Shown here: positions 8,932 to 17,457 of the stretch, piece after piece
Layout of the letters: each line of letters begins with the position of its first letter
How positions within the stretch are numbered: the stretch's first letter is position 1
From: Marinococcus halophilus
GTDB taxonomy: Bacteria; Bacillota; Bacilli; Bacillales; Marinococcaceae
NCBI RefSeq assembly: GCF_002265875.1
Contig: NZ_NPFA01000010.1
Coordinates: 18,065-82,064 of the forward strand
DNA: 64,000 nt
Reading direction: 5' to 3'
Position numbers and translations under genes: made by a program
Notes under the pieces: generated by a model
Seen by the model: the letters and a program-made list of their open reading frames with translations, nothing else
Told to the model about the DNA's origin: nothing
The model's database searches: none

Positions 8932-10359
8932 TTATAGTCCTATCGAAATATATTTGGTTTCGAGAAACGGCATGATGCCCTGACGGCCGCCTTCGCGTCC
9001 AACACCGCTCTGCTTCCAACCCCCGAATGGTGCCTGGGCAGCCGATGGCCCGCCGTCGTTCCAGCCTACAATCCCGTACTCGAGTCCTTCGGCCACTTTC
9101 ATGCCCCGGGACATGTTTTCGGTAAAGAAATACGAAGCAAGCCCGAATGGCGTCGTGTTCGCCAGCTTGACGCCCTCTTCATCACTGGTGATTTTCTGCA
9201 CCGGCGCCACCGGCCCGAATGTTTCTTCATGCATGATGATCATATCATGGTTAACGTCACGGAGCACGGTTGGCTCAAAGTAGTAGCCGCCGTCTTTTTC
9301 ATAGCCGTTGCCGCCCGTGACGACTTTCGCACCTTTATCGACGGCGTCCTGAACGTGGCGCTCAACTTTATCATACGCATCCTTATCAATCAGCGGGCCG
9401 ACCTTTACATTTTCGTCCATGCCGTCGCCGACTTTCAGGTCTTTGCAGGCATCTGCAAATTTTTCCACAAATTCTTCGTATACCTTTTCATCAGCATACA
9501 CCCGGTTGACGCAGATGCATGTCTGGCCGGAGGCACGGAATTTCGAAGCCACGACGCCATTTACCGCTTTGCCAATGTCCGCATCATCAAGCACAAGGGC
9601 CGGCGCATGGCCGCCGAGTTCGAGCGACAGCTTTTTAATATCCTGAGCACCCTGCTCCATCAAATTGCTTCCGACTTCGGTAGAGCCGGTAAAGGTGACT
9701 TTTCGTACTTTTTCGTTCGACATTAATTCATTGCCGATCGCTGACGAGCTTTGGCCGGTCACCAGGTTGATCACGCCTTTGGGCACGCCCGCCTCTTCAC
9801 AGATTTCCACGAAGCGAACGGCGGACAGCGGCGTATTTTTCGCCGGCTTCAGCACGATCGTGCAGCCTGCAGCCAGGGCCGGTCCTACCTTACGGGTGAT
9901 CATCGCCTGCGGGAAATTCCACGGCGTAATCGCACCGACGACGCCGACGGGCTGGTGAATCACCATCAGCCGCTTGTTTTCCGAGCCGGAGGGAATCGTT
10001 TCGCCATAAACCCGTTTGGCTTCGTCCGCGTACCATTCAATAAAGGAAGCCGCATAGGCCACCTCTCCTTTAGCCTCTGCAAGAGGTTTCCCCATTTCCC
10101 TAGTCAGCAGTTCACCGAGTTCATCCTGGCGCTCCATCATCAGGCCGTGAATCTTGCGGAGAATGTCTGCGCGTTCGTACGCGGTCGTTTTCGACCAGGA
10201 ATCAAACGCTTCGTGCGCAGCATTGATCGCTTCCTTCGTTTCTGCTTCTCCTGCGTTGGCGGTCTCACCGACTACTTCCCCATTCGCCGGATTGATAACG
10301 TCCAAGGTTCCTTCGTCTGCCTCTTTCCATTCACCGTTAATATATATTTTTCCAAACAT
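8932..10359 (-). CDS. gabD: NAD(P)-dependent succinate-semialdehyde dehydrogenase
   Basis: The 475-residue aldehyde dehydrogenase is close to the usual GabD length. The catalytic glutamate is in SLELGGHAPALVLDD and the cysteine in ASGQTCICVNRVY. The N-terminus FGKIYINGEWKEADEG fits the family. The ATG at 10359 follows AAAGGGAG by ten bases and is preferred to longer in-frame starts. It oxidises succinic semialdehyde made by GabT to succinate, completing GABA breakdown. The gab context supports this over generic ALDH roles. Confidence 0.85.
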   Translation of the reverse strand: MFGKIYINGEWKEADEGTLDVINPANGEVVGETANAGEAETKEAINAAHEAFDSWSKTTAYERADILRKIHGLMMERQDELGELLTREMGKPLAEAKGEVAYAASFIEWYADEAKRVYGETIPSGSENKRLMVIHQPVGVVGAITPWNFPQAMITRKVGPALAAGCTIVLKPAKNTPLSAVRFVEICEEAGVPKGVINLVTGQSSSAIGNELMSNEKVRKVTFTGSTEVGSNLMEQGAQDIKKLSLELGGHAPALVLDDADIGKAVNGVVASKFRASGQTCICVNRVYADEKVYEEFVEKFADACKDLKVGDGMDENVKVGPLIDKDAYDKVERHVQDAVDKGAKVVTGGNGYEKDGGYYFEPTVLRDVNHDMIIMHEETFGPVAPVQKITSDEEGVKLANTTPFGLASYFFTENMSRGMKVAEGLEYGIVGWNDGGPSAAQAPFGGWKQSGVGREGGRQGIMPFLETKYISIGL

Positions 10360-10453
10360 ACAATCATTACTCCCTTTCATGCGTGAATGTGCATCGTTCA
10401 TTCTATACCCGCAAATTCCATTTATTATTCTGCTCATTCCTAAATCGTCTACT

Positions 10454-10500
10454 TCCTATTTTAGAATAGGACATGCGGAAGCACTCCTATTTTAAAATAA
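10454..10500. promoter_or_regulatory. Tandem operator-like palindromes upstream of gabD
   Basis: A near-perfect palindrome TCCTATTTTAGAATAGGA (10454-10471) is followed 31 bases later by a second copy of its left part, TCCTATTTTAAAATAA (10485-10500). The spacing of about three helical turns suggests cooperative binding by a dimeric regulator. No regulator can be assigned from the sequence. Confidence 0.4.
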
Positions 10501-10560
10501 AGCCTAAAGAAGCGGAGTCCCTTGTATTCCGGGGATTCAGAACATATGATAGTAGCAGGC

Positions 10561-10716
10561 AGCAGCACTTCGGCTGCTCTCTTCTACATATTTCCCCTCA
10601 TACCTCTGACAGCAGCAACCTCCCACACTGTTCTGTCCGTCCGGGCGCCGCTCCCCTTGTCTAAGCGGCCGTACCGGACACCAGAATCCCGGTTTCCGCC
10701 GGGGTTCTTTCTTATG
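10561..10716 (+). other. Structured non-coding stretch between gabD and permease
   Basis: Three hairpins follow one another. AGCAGC/GCTGCT closes an ACTTCG loop (10561-10578). A long imperfect stem TGTCCG...CCGGACA has an inner CCGCT/AGCGG (10634-10680). AGAATCCCGG/CCGGGGTTCT (10683-10708) is followed on the plus strand by TTCTTTCTT. The last could end a plus-strand RNA or be the 3' end structure of the permease mRNA, whose stop is at 10712. No convincing protein is encoded here. Confidence 0.35.
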
Positions 10717-12091
10717 GTCTCTTACTGCTGAAAGAGCTTTCTTCTTCCTTTTGATAGACCGGTTTTTGTACCGCGTACAGCACTGCCCCCATTAAAATCC
10801 ATCCACCTAAAATAATCCATTCATACGGCCAGATAAGCGCTGCCGGCATACCCGGAAAGTACAGAAGCACAAATCCTGTACTCAAAATCACCGCCAGCCA
10901 TCCTACAATTTTATACGGACCAATGCGAAACGGACGTTCAAGCGCAGGTTCTGTTTTGCGCAACCGAAGAAAGGCCATAGAAACGAGTAAATATCCACCG
11001 ACAATTCCAATCCCTCCGGCATCAACAATCCATACGAGCGCCGGCCGGCCGAGCAGTGGCGCTATAAACGCCAGAGCACCAAGGAAAAGAATACTGTTGG
11101 ACGGGGTGCCGTATTTTGGATGTTTTTTGCCAAACCAGGCTGGCACCATTTTCCGGTCCGCCATTTTACCGAGCACACGGCTCCCGCCGATAATAAAAGC
11201 ATTCCAGCTTGTAATAATGCCGGCAACGCCCCCAAGCACGAGGATCGTTCCAAACACCTGACTGCCCAGAAGGTTCACCATTGCGTCCGCTGTAGCTAAG
11301 GAAGAGCCTGCCAATTCCTCCGGCCCAAGCCCGAGAGTCACACCAAAAGCAATCAGCAGGTAAAAAATAACGGCTGTTACGATAGAAATAATCAGAATCC
11401 TGCCAATGCTTTTTCCTGGTGCTTTGATTTCAGAAGCTACCTGTGGAATAACGTCAAAGCCGACAAAAAGAAACGGCACCATGACAAGTACAGCAAACAC
11501 TCCAGCAGACCCATCCTGGAAAAACGGCTGCACGTTGCCGTAATCACCGTTAAATACAGCGCCTCCCAAAAGCAGGACGCCCGTACCAACAATAACGAGT
11601 GTAAAGATGGACTGGAAAAATGATGCCGGCTTGATTCCGAAGTAGTTAAGCGCCGTCATAGCTACTGCGCCTCCAGAGCCAATAAGCACCCACGTCGCAT
11701 AAACCTCCCAGCCGTTCAGCGTCCATAAATAGCCGGCATGGTCCTGCGGCAGTATATAGTCGATAACCGTCGGCAGCGCCACTGCTTCAAACGTGACCAC
11801 TGACACATAACCAAGCAGAATTCCCCATGCAGCCACAAAGGCTGCACTCCGGCCAAATGCACGTTCTACGAAGACCAGGCCTCCTCCGGACTCCGGAATT
11901 GCCGAGGCGAGTTCAGCGTAGGTAAGTCCAATCAGGGCCACAAGAATACCGCCGATAAGAAAAGCTGCTGTAGTACCGAGAGAACCCGCTTCCATGATCC
12001 ATGTACCGGAGAGCACCACCCACCCCCAGCCAAGCATAGCGCCAAGGGCGAGAAACAGGACATCCTTTTGATTCAATACTTTCTGATTCAT
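10712..12091 (-). CDS. APC-family amino acid permease
   Basis: The 459-residue integral membrane protein has about 12 hydrophobic segments and an APC-type first helix (LFLALGAMLGWGWVVLSGTW). Its ATG overlaps the gabT stop (ATGA), so the two are translationally coupled. By context it probably imports GABA or a related amine or amino acid, but substrate cannot be read from sequence. It is not obviously the AAT-type GabP of B. subtilis. Confidence 0.85.
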   Translation of the reverse strand: MNQKVLNQKDVLFLALGAMLGWGWVVLSGTWIMEAGSLGTTAAFLIGGILVALIGLTYAELASAIPESGGGLVFVERAFGRSAAFVAAWGILLGYVSVVTFEAVALPTVIDYILPQDHAGYLWTLNGWEVYATWVLIGSGGAVAMTALNYFGIKPASFFQSIFTLVIVGTGVLLLGGAVFNGDYGNVQPFFQDGSAGVFAVLVMVPFLFVGFDVIPQVASEIKAPGKSIGRILIISIVTAVIFYLLIAFGVTLGLGPEELAGSSLATADAMVNLLGSQVFGTILVLGGVAGIITSWNAFIIGGSRVLGKMADRKMVPAWFGKKHPKYGTPSNSILFLGALAFIAPLLGRPALVWIVDAGGIGIVGGYLLVSMAFLRLRKTEPALERPFRIGPYKIVGWLAVILSTGFVLLYFPGMPAALIWPYEWIILGGWILMGAVLYAVQKPVYQKEEESSFSSKRP

Positions 12092-13398
12092 ATTACCTCT
12101 CCTTCTATCTCCTTCAACACAAATTCAAGCTTTTCCACCCCTTTGGAAAGCTCTACTTCTGTGATGACAATCGGGGCCAGAAAACGAATTACATTTCCAT
12201 GCACACCAGCGGATAAAAGCAGCAGGCCATGTTCATTTGCTTTCTTCGTCACCCGGGCGGTTTTTTCAGGGTCCGGAGTGAGACCGTCTGCCTTCACAAT
12301 TTCAAATGCGGCCATCGCGCCCAGGCGGCGGTGGCCCCGGATCCAGCTGTAAGACTTTTCCCATTCACCCGCGTATTGCTCCCACTTCGCGCCGAGCCAT
12401 TCTGCCCGCTCGTTCAGCCTTTCGGATTCAATTATGTTGATCACGGCAAGTGCGGCCTCGCATGCCACTGGATTTCCACAGTAAGTTCCGCCGATTTCCC
12501 CAGGCCCGGCGGCGTCCATCACTTCTGCTTTTCCAATGACTCCGCTGAGCGGAAAACCGGCAGCAAGCGACTTGGAAACAGTGATCAGATCGGGCTCAAC
12601 CCCGAAATGCTCGATGGCAAACCATTTCCCAGTACGCGCAAACCCTGCCTGAATCTCATCTGAAACAAACAGAATCCCGTGATCGCGGCACAGCTCCGCT
12701 ACATAGCGCACAAACGATGCCGGCGGAACGATAAATCCTCCTTCTCCCTGTACGGGCTCCATCACAATGCAGGCCAGTTCATCAGGAGCTACTTCTGTTT
12801 TCAAAAAAAGATCCAGCTCTTCGATGACGTGCTGCTCGTATTCGCGTTCTGTCATCGAAGCCGGGCGGCGGAACATATATGGATACGGTGCATGATACAC
12901 CTCCGGGCTGAACGGCCCGAACTTGTGCTTATAAGGCTTTACCTTTGCTGTCATTGCCATGGTCATATTTGTGCGTCCGTGAAAACCGCGTTCGAATGTG
13001 AGCACTCCTGACCGCCCAGTTGCCTTCCGGGCGATTTTCACCGCATTTTCCACGGCTTCCGCCCCGCTGTTAAACAATGCTGTTTTCTTCGCCTCTGCCC
13101 CCGGAGCAAGGTTGCTCAGGCGAGCCGCCAGTTCAATATACGAGTCGTACATTATTACATTAAACCCAGGGTGCGTGATCTTGTCCATCTGTTTTTTGGC
13201 CGCTTCCACAACTTTTGGATGCGAATGTCCCACGTTCATTGTGCCGATGGCACCAGCGAAATCAATGAACTCCGCTCCGTTTTCATCAATGATTGTTGCC
13301 CCCTGCCCGCTGGCTGCAATTGAGCGGTTTCCGTTCCCGATACTTTTTGGTACGTATTGATCTCTTTTTTCCTGCCATGTCTGATGCAGTGCTTTCAT
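12088..13398 (-). CDS. gabT: 4-aminobutyrate aminotransferase
   Basis: The 436-residue class III PLP aminotransferase transfers the amino group of GABA to 2-oxoglutarate. The PLP lysine is in ITVSKSLAAGFPLS, the cofactor aspartate in LFVSDEIQAGFARTGK, and GEGGFIVPP is also visible. It has a good AGGAGG site. It is divergent from the gabR-like gene and coupled to a permease, with gabD downstream, which supports GABA over ornithine or beta-alanine as substrate. Confidence 0.85.
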   Translation of the reverse strand: MKALHQTWQEKRDQYVPKSIGNGNRSIAASGQGATIIDENGAEFIDFAGAIGTMNVGHSHPKVVEAAKKQMDKITHPGFNVIMYDSYIELAARLSNLAPGAEAKKTALFNSGAEAVENAVKIARKATGRSGVLTFERGFHGRTNMTMAMTAKVKPYKHKFGPFSPEVYHAPYPYMFRRPASMTEREYEQHVIEELDLFLKTEVAPDELACIVMEPVQGEGGFIVPPASFVRYVAELCRDHGILFVSDEIQAGFARTGKWFAIEHFGVEPDLITVSKSLAAGFPLSGVIGKAEVMDAAGPGEIGGTYCGNPVACEAALAVINIIESERLNERAEWLGAKWEQYAGEWEKSYSWIRGHRRLGAMAAFEIVKADGLTPDPEKTARVTKKANEHGLLLLSAGVHGNVIRFLAPIVITEVELSKGVEKLEFVLKEIEGEVI

Positions 13399-13449
13399 CG
13401 AAACGAAGCCTCCTAATTGTTTTTATTTTTCGCAATTGTATAATTATTT

Positions 13450-13490
13450 TGGTATCATGAGTAGAACCAGTTACGAAAAATAAATGGTAC
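13450..13490. promoter_or_regulatory. GabR-type direct-repeat operator in the gabT-gabR gap
   Basis: On the minus strand GTACCA (13490-13485) and ATACCA (13455-13450) form a direct repeat 35 bases apart. B. subtilis GabR is known to bind two direct ATACCA repeats at gabT. The AT-rich stretch between them and the gabT start contains TATACAAT, a plausible -10 region. Confidence 0.5.
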
Positions 13491-13511
13491 CAGCCGGAGC
13501 GTGACATTACA

Positions 13512-14936
13512 TTGTTTTATATCCCTATTTCCCGCCATGACAAGGTTTCACCTATTTACAAGCAAATATATCAATGGTTTCAGCAGGAAATTTTATCGGG
13601 AAGATTCTCTGCCAATACGCAGCTTCCTTCTAAGCGTTCGCTTGCAGAGACCCTTTCCGTAAGCCAGAACAGCGTGCTTTCTGCTTATATGCAGCTGCAT
13701 GCCGAGGGTTACATTTATACAGCAGAGCGAAAAGGCTATTTTGTAGAACGCCTGGAGCCCCTTTCCCTCGGCGCCCCTTCTCTGCCAGCGGCGAATGAAC
13801 CTGCGCCGCCGAGTGCACGGGATTATACGTATTCTTTTTCCCATATGAGTGTTGATGCGTTCCGCTTTCCATTCAAGCAATGGCGAAAAGCTGAGCAGGC
13901 AGCCGCCGATGCCTCTCTTGACTCCTGGTGTGACATCGACCCGCCCGCTGGAGCGGAGCGCCTCCGAACAGCTATCAGCTATTCTGTCCGGCAGATGAGA
14001 GGCGTGGAATGCCGTCCGGAGCAGATCATTATCGGGGCCAGTACCCAGGCGCTGCTGCAGCTGCTTGTGCATCTTCTTGGCCCTGATCGTTCCTACGCCC
14101 TCGAAGACCCTGGATACCAGCGGATCCGGCTGTTGCTTGAAAAAAGCGGGCAGCGCACCGAACTCCTGCCTGTCGATCGCCACGGGCTTCAGACTAAAGC
14201 GCTGCAAAATACAGCATCCGACACCGTCATTGTCACTCCTTCCCATCAGATGCCGCTCGGTTCCATCATGCCGGTTTCCCGCCGGATTCAATTGCTGAAC
14301 TGGTGCTATGAAAAGGCGGATCGCTATATTATTGAAGATGATTACGATTCAGAATTCCGCTATGAAGGAGACATGATCCCGGCTCTGCAAAGCCTTGATA
14401 AGCAGGACCGCGTCGTCTACATGGGCACCTATTCCAAATCTCTTCTCCCGGGCCTTAGGATCAGCTACATGGTTCTGCCCCCGGCACTCGCAGCGGCTTT
14501 TCAGAAGGAGGGCACGCACTTGATTCAAACAGCGTCTTCTCTTCACCAGCAGACCCTTGCCCGTTTTATTGAAACCGGCGAATACCGGAAGCATGTTCGG
14601 CGTATGAGCCGCCATTACGGAGAGATCCGGGAGCTTCTGATTCATGAAATTCATCAGGTGTTCGGCAGCCACGCCTCCATTCAAGGCGAAAAATCGGGCC
14701 TTCACTTTCTTCTGCATGTGCAGACGAAGGACTCTTTGGCGTCTATTTTAGGCCGGGCCGCCGCGGGCAAGCTCGAACTGTATGGCATTGACCGGTTTAT
14801 GAAATACCCGGATCAGGCTCCGCCAACGCTTGTGATCGGGTTTGCCCGGCTTGAAAAGGCATCTTTGCCTGAAGCTGTCCGGGCACTACATCGTGCCTGC
14901 TTTCCCTCTCTGGAAGGCAGTGGAAGATTAACGTGA
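13512..14936 (+). CDS. gabR: MocR/GabR-type PLP-dependent transcriptional regulator
   Basis: The 474-residue fusion has an N-terminal GntR winged helix (about 10-80, QLPSKRSLAETLSVSQNSV) and a class I aminotransferase-like domain (about 115-465). The PLP lysine lies in YSKSLLPGLRISY. GabR senses GABA and PLP and activates gabTD. The TTG start at 13512 aligns with the usual N-terminus; a GGAG lies about 13 bases upstream. It is divergent from gabT, so autoregulation is expected. PdxR is the alternative MocR identity, but the context favours GabR. Confidence 0.8.
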   Translation: MFYIPISRHDKVSPIYKQIYQWFQQEILSGRFSANTQLPSKRSLAETLSVSQNSVLSAYMQLHAEGYIYTAERKGYFVERLEPLSLGAPSLPAANEPAPPSARDYTYSFSHMSVDAFRFPFKQWRKAEQAAADASLDSWCDIDPPAGAERLRTAISYSVRQMRGVECRPEQIIIGASTQALLQLLVHLLGPDRSYALEDPGYQRIRLLLEKSGQRTELLPVDRHGLQTKALQNTASDTVIVTPSHQMPLGSIMPVSRRIQLLNWCYEKADRYIIEDDYDSEFRYEGDMIPALQSLDKQDRVVYMGTYSKSLLPGLRISYMVLPPALAAAFQKEGTHLIQTASSLHQQTLARFIETGEYRKHVRRMSRHYGEIRELLIHEIHQVFGSHASIQGEKSGLHFLLHVQTKDSLASILGRAAAGKLELYGIDRFMKYPDQAPPTLVIGFARLEKASLPEAVRALHRACFPSLEGSGRLT

Positions 14937-15020
14937 ACGAGGTCTTATTCTTTTTTATGTAAAAGTGTGGTATTCTTAGGGAATATGTAAAATGAATTTT
15001 AGATGGAGGTCGGAGATTCC

Positions 15021-16043
15021 ATGAGGAAGTCATTTGGCGTACTTCTTGTTTCTTTAAGTCTCGTCCTTCCGATAGGATGTTCATCCATTAACAATGAACC
15101 AGATACGCTAGAAAACCAAGCTTCAGATGAGGAACCGGCTTCTGACGAGGTTCTTTCTGAAAGTATTGACTATATGCAGGAATTAAATCGTTATTCTATT
15201 AATATAAATATGGCCCAGACGATCGGCCCCGGCCAGGAGGATCCGGTTACTAACGAACTTACCTCTAACGTGGAGGTAGGCACGGAGCCGTTTGCCTATC
15301 ATGAAACTTCGACACTGCAGACGACCGAACAGGAGCCGAAGGAAATTGAACGCTACCTGACAGCCGAGGGCTTTTTCACATACGATTCTGCAGAAAAAGA
15401 ATGGATCAAATATCCAGACGAATTCACCGGGGATCTGAGCGCTTCGAGCCAATCTATCGGGGAGCCGGCAGCTGTACTCGAGCTAATTGAAGCATATGCT
15501 TCAGATTTTCAGCTGGAGGAACAGGAATCGGAATATATCATTGAGGCGCGTGGCAATTCTGATCAAATGCGGGAACTAGTTAAAAGTACGGTCGGGTTTA
15601 CCAATGACGACTTTGACAGCTTGATTGATGATATGCTGTTCACTGGAAACCTGGAAGATACAGTCTATACCATCACTATTGATAAAGACTCAATGCAGAC
15701 GAAAAGCATCCAGGCAGATTTTAAAATTACCATGAATAACTCTCAGAGCCCGCAGACTTCTTCATCCACTCAGTCTCTTACCTTCACCTATGATGAAGTG
15801 AACAATGAACAGACGATCAGCGCTCCGTCCAACGTCGTCGCTACAGCGGAAGAGCTGAATTTTGAAAATCTGCGGGAATGGGAGGAAGGCGAACGGTTCA
15901 GCCAAATCGAAGGCCAGAGCATTGCCGAGCTTATGTATCCCGACCGCCAGCCGGCGAATTGGATGATCGAGCACGGTTCTTTGCCGACGCTTGAACAGAA
16001 GCTCGGCCTGCCGCCTCTTTCTGAGCAGGGCAGTGATGAATAA
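15021..16043 (+). CDS. Lipoprotein of unknown function (DUF6612-like)
   Basis: The 340-residue protein has a signal peptide with lipobox LPIGC, so it is predicted to be anchored outside the membrane through that cysteine. The rest is acidic and beta-rich, with stretches such as NELTSNVEVGTEPFAYHET. It resembles the DUF6612/LppX-like lipoproteins common in Bacillaceae; this is a weak recognition. The ATG at 15021 follows GGAGGTCGGAG, so a start six codons earlier is rejected. It stands alone and ends in a bidirectional terminator. Confidence 0.75.
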   Translation: MRKSFGVLLVSLSLVLPIGCSSINNEPDTLENQASDEEPASDEVLSESIDYMQELNRYSININMAQTIGPGQEDPVTNELTSNVEVGTEPFAYHETSTLQTTEQEPKEIERYLTAEGFFTYDSAEKEWIKYPDEFTGDLSASSQSIGEPAAVLELIEAYASDFQLEEQESEYIIEARGNSDQMRELVKSTVGFTNDDFDSLIDDMLFTGNLEDTVYTITIDKDSMQTKSIQADFKITMNNSQSPQTSSSTQSLTFTYDEVNNEQTISAPSNVVATAEELNFENLREWEEGERFSQIEGQSIAELMYPDRQPANWMIEHGSLPTLEQKLGLPPLSEQGSDE

Positions 16044-16079
16044 TAAACAGGCAGAGAGGCTTATCTCTGCCTGTTTATT
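16042..16079. terminator. Bidirectional terminator between convergent genes
   Basis: Perfect 16-base arms (AATAAACAGGCAGAGA and its complement) enclose a 6-base loop. The stop codon of the minus-strand gene at 16075 falls inside the right arm, and the stop of the lipoprotein gene touches the left arm. Confidence 0.9.
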
Positions 16080-16458
16080 TACGCGCAAGCGCTGTTACCC
16101 GCAGCTTCCAGCGCTCAAGAACCGGCATATACACCGAAGCGACGTAGCGCATTTTTTCTTCACTGCTCATTGTTTCTGCCTTGATCAGGCTCCGTACTTC
16201 TTCGGTCGCCTGCTCAAAGGCTTCGAGATCCTGCCTCCACTCCTCTTCCTGCCCGAACAAATAGGCCATCGTCACTGTCTGCGAGGAAAAAAGCGAGGAT
16301 TCTCTGGTCGTGCTGTCCAGCAGGCGATCACCGTTGTCTTCGAACCCTTCCCGGTAAAACCCTGTCACCTGTACCATGCTTTCCTGTACCATCTGCAGCC
16401 AGTCACTGTACTGCTGAAGAAATGTTGCTTCTGCCCGGCGAAGATGCTCACTCATCAT
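16075..16458 (-). CDS. Unknown small helical protein downstream of fliT
   Basis: I do not recognise this 127-residue protein. It looks all-helical, rich in Glu and Gln, with no signal peptide or membrane segment (LRRAEATFLQQYSDWLQMVQ near the N-terminus). The ATG at 16458 follows AAGGGG by six bases. It lies 96 bp downstream of fliT on the same strand, with a hairpin between. A flagellar chaperone or accessory role is possible from position only. Confidence 0.6.
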   Translation of the reverse strand: MMSEHLRRAEATFLQQYSDWLQMVQESMVQVTGFYREGFEDNGDRLLDSTTRESSLFSSQTVTMAYLFGQEEEWRQDLEAFEQATEEVRSLIKAETMSSEEKMRYVASVYMPVLERWKLRVTALARK

Positions 16459-16514
16459 TATCTGCCCCTTTTCATCCTTTACCGTGGTTATAACATAATC
16501 AGCCCTCAATACAT

Positions 16515-16548
16515 ATAAAAAACCTTCAGGACCAGGCCCAAAGGTTTT
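16515..16548 (-). terminator. Weak terminator after fliT
   Basis: AAAACCTT pairs with AAGGTTTT around a 14-base loop, and on the minus strand the stem runs into TTTTTTA. The stem is AT-rich, so read-through into the next gene is possible. Confidence 0.5.
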
Positions 16549-16553
16549 ATGTA

Positions 16554-16910
16554 TTAGTTTTTGCTGTCGAAAAAATAGGCCGATGCCGTCGCACCACTTT
16601 GCTCATACTTCCCCATATGACGGCGTTTCTGGCGCGATCCCTGCAGCTCTTCCTGGATGACCTGCTTCCAGCTGGCAAGACGGCCATCAATATAACGATT
16701 CATTTTAATCGTTTCTTCCCCAAGCTGCCGCTCGGCCTCCGTCCATTTCTCCACAGGCGGCAGGCCTTTCAGCTGCTGGTCCCGCGCCTGCAGGAAAAGG
16801 TCCACGCTTTCGATGTACTCATCCCTCGGCTGTTCATTAACTGGCATAGGCTGCGCCACTTTCTCGTACAGCTCCCGGGTCGTGACATAAAGTTTACGAA
16901 CAACGCTCAT
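16554..16910 (-). CDS. fliT: Flagellar export chaperone FliT
   Basis: The 118-residue helical protein is of FliT type and size, starting SVVRKLYVTTRELYEKV. FliT chaperones the cap protein FliD in the flagellar export pathway. The ATG at 16910 overlaps the fliS stop by one base (TAATG), so it is coupled. The longer in-frame extension upstream lies inside fliS and is rejected. The identification rests mainly on position after fliD-fliS and on length. Confidence 0.75.
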   Translation of the reverse strand: MSVVRKLYVTTRELYEKVAQPMPVNEQPRDEYIESVDLFLQARDQQLKGLPPVEKWTEAERQLGEETIKMNRYIDGRLASWKQVIQEELQGSRQKRRHMGKYEQSGATASAYFFDSKN

Positions 16911-17425
16911 TACGCCCGGCCACCTTCGCGGAAACGGAGCTCCCGGTCTTTTTGCATTGCCTGCTTCCACGTATCGCGAAACTCTTCCACAAGGCCGTAA
17001 ATCTCCTGCAGAACCTTTGTATCATTGCTCACATTCGCCTCAATTAACCGTCGGTACATGTAATCATACATCTGCATCATGCTATTGCCAATCTCACTAT
17101 CCGTTTTCAGCGTAATCATCAGTTCCCCGATAATGTTCTGCGCCCGGATCATCAGCTTGTTTTTCTCTTCCACTTTTCCCTCGTTCATCGCCTTCTCCGC
17201 TTTTTGGAGAAATTTCAAGCAGCCGTTGTATAAAAGAAGCGTAAGCTCTCCCGGCGAAGCGGTCTGCATTGCCTGCTGCTGATAAGGGTTGGCTTTAACT
17301 GACGCCGGTCTCGGGGCAGAGACTGCCTGTTTTGAAGAAAATGTTTTCTTCGGCTTTTCTTTTTCGGGAGAAGTCGTCTGCTTCATTGCCTGCTGGTACA
17401 TCGCCTGTGCCTGGTTAAAACTCAT
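16910..17425 (-). CDS. fliS: Flagellin export chaperone FliS with extended N-terminus
   Basis: At 171 residues this is longer than the usual 125-135. The FliS core begins at about residue 44 (NPYQQQAMQTASPGELTLLLYNGCLKF) and is preceded by a Gln/Lys/Ser-rich extension starting SFNQAQAMYQQAMKQTTS. The strong GAGGAGG site supports the far start. FliS binds the flagellin C-terminus and prevents early polymerisation. The extension repeats a YQQAM-like motif seen again at the core start, which suggests an internal duplication of the N-terminal strap. Confidence 0.9.
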   Translation of the reverse strand: MSFNQAQAMYQQAMKQTTSPEKEKPKKTFSSKQAVSAPRPASVKANPYQQQAMQTASPGELTLLLYNGCLKFLQKAEKAMNEGKVEEKNKLMIRAQNIIGELMITLKTDSEIGNSMMQMYDYMYRRLIEANVSNDTKVLQEIYGLVEEFRDTWKQAMQKDRELRFREGGRA

Positions 17426-17457
17426 ATATTTTCTTCCTCCTCAAGAAGGTTCTACTC

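Noticed and set aside
10473..10664. Small plus-strand frame between gabD and the permease
   Set aside because: No ribosome site and low-complexity composition; it runs through the hairpins described as a structured stretch.
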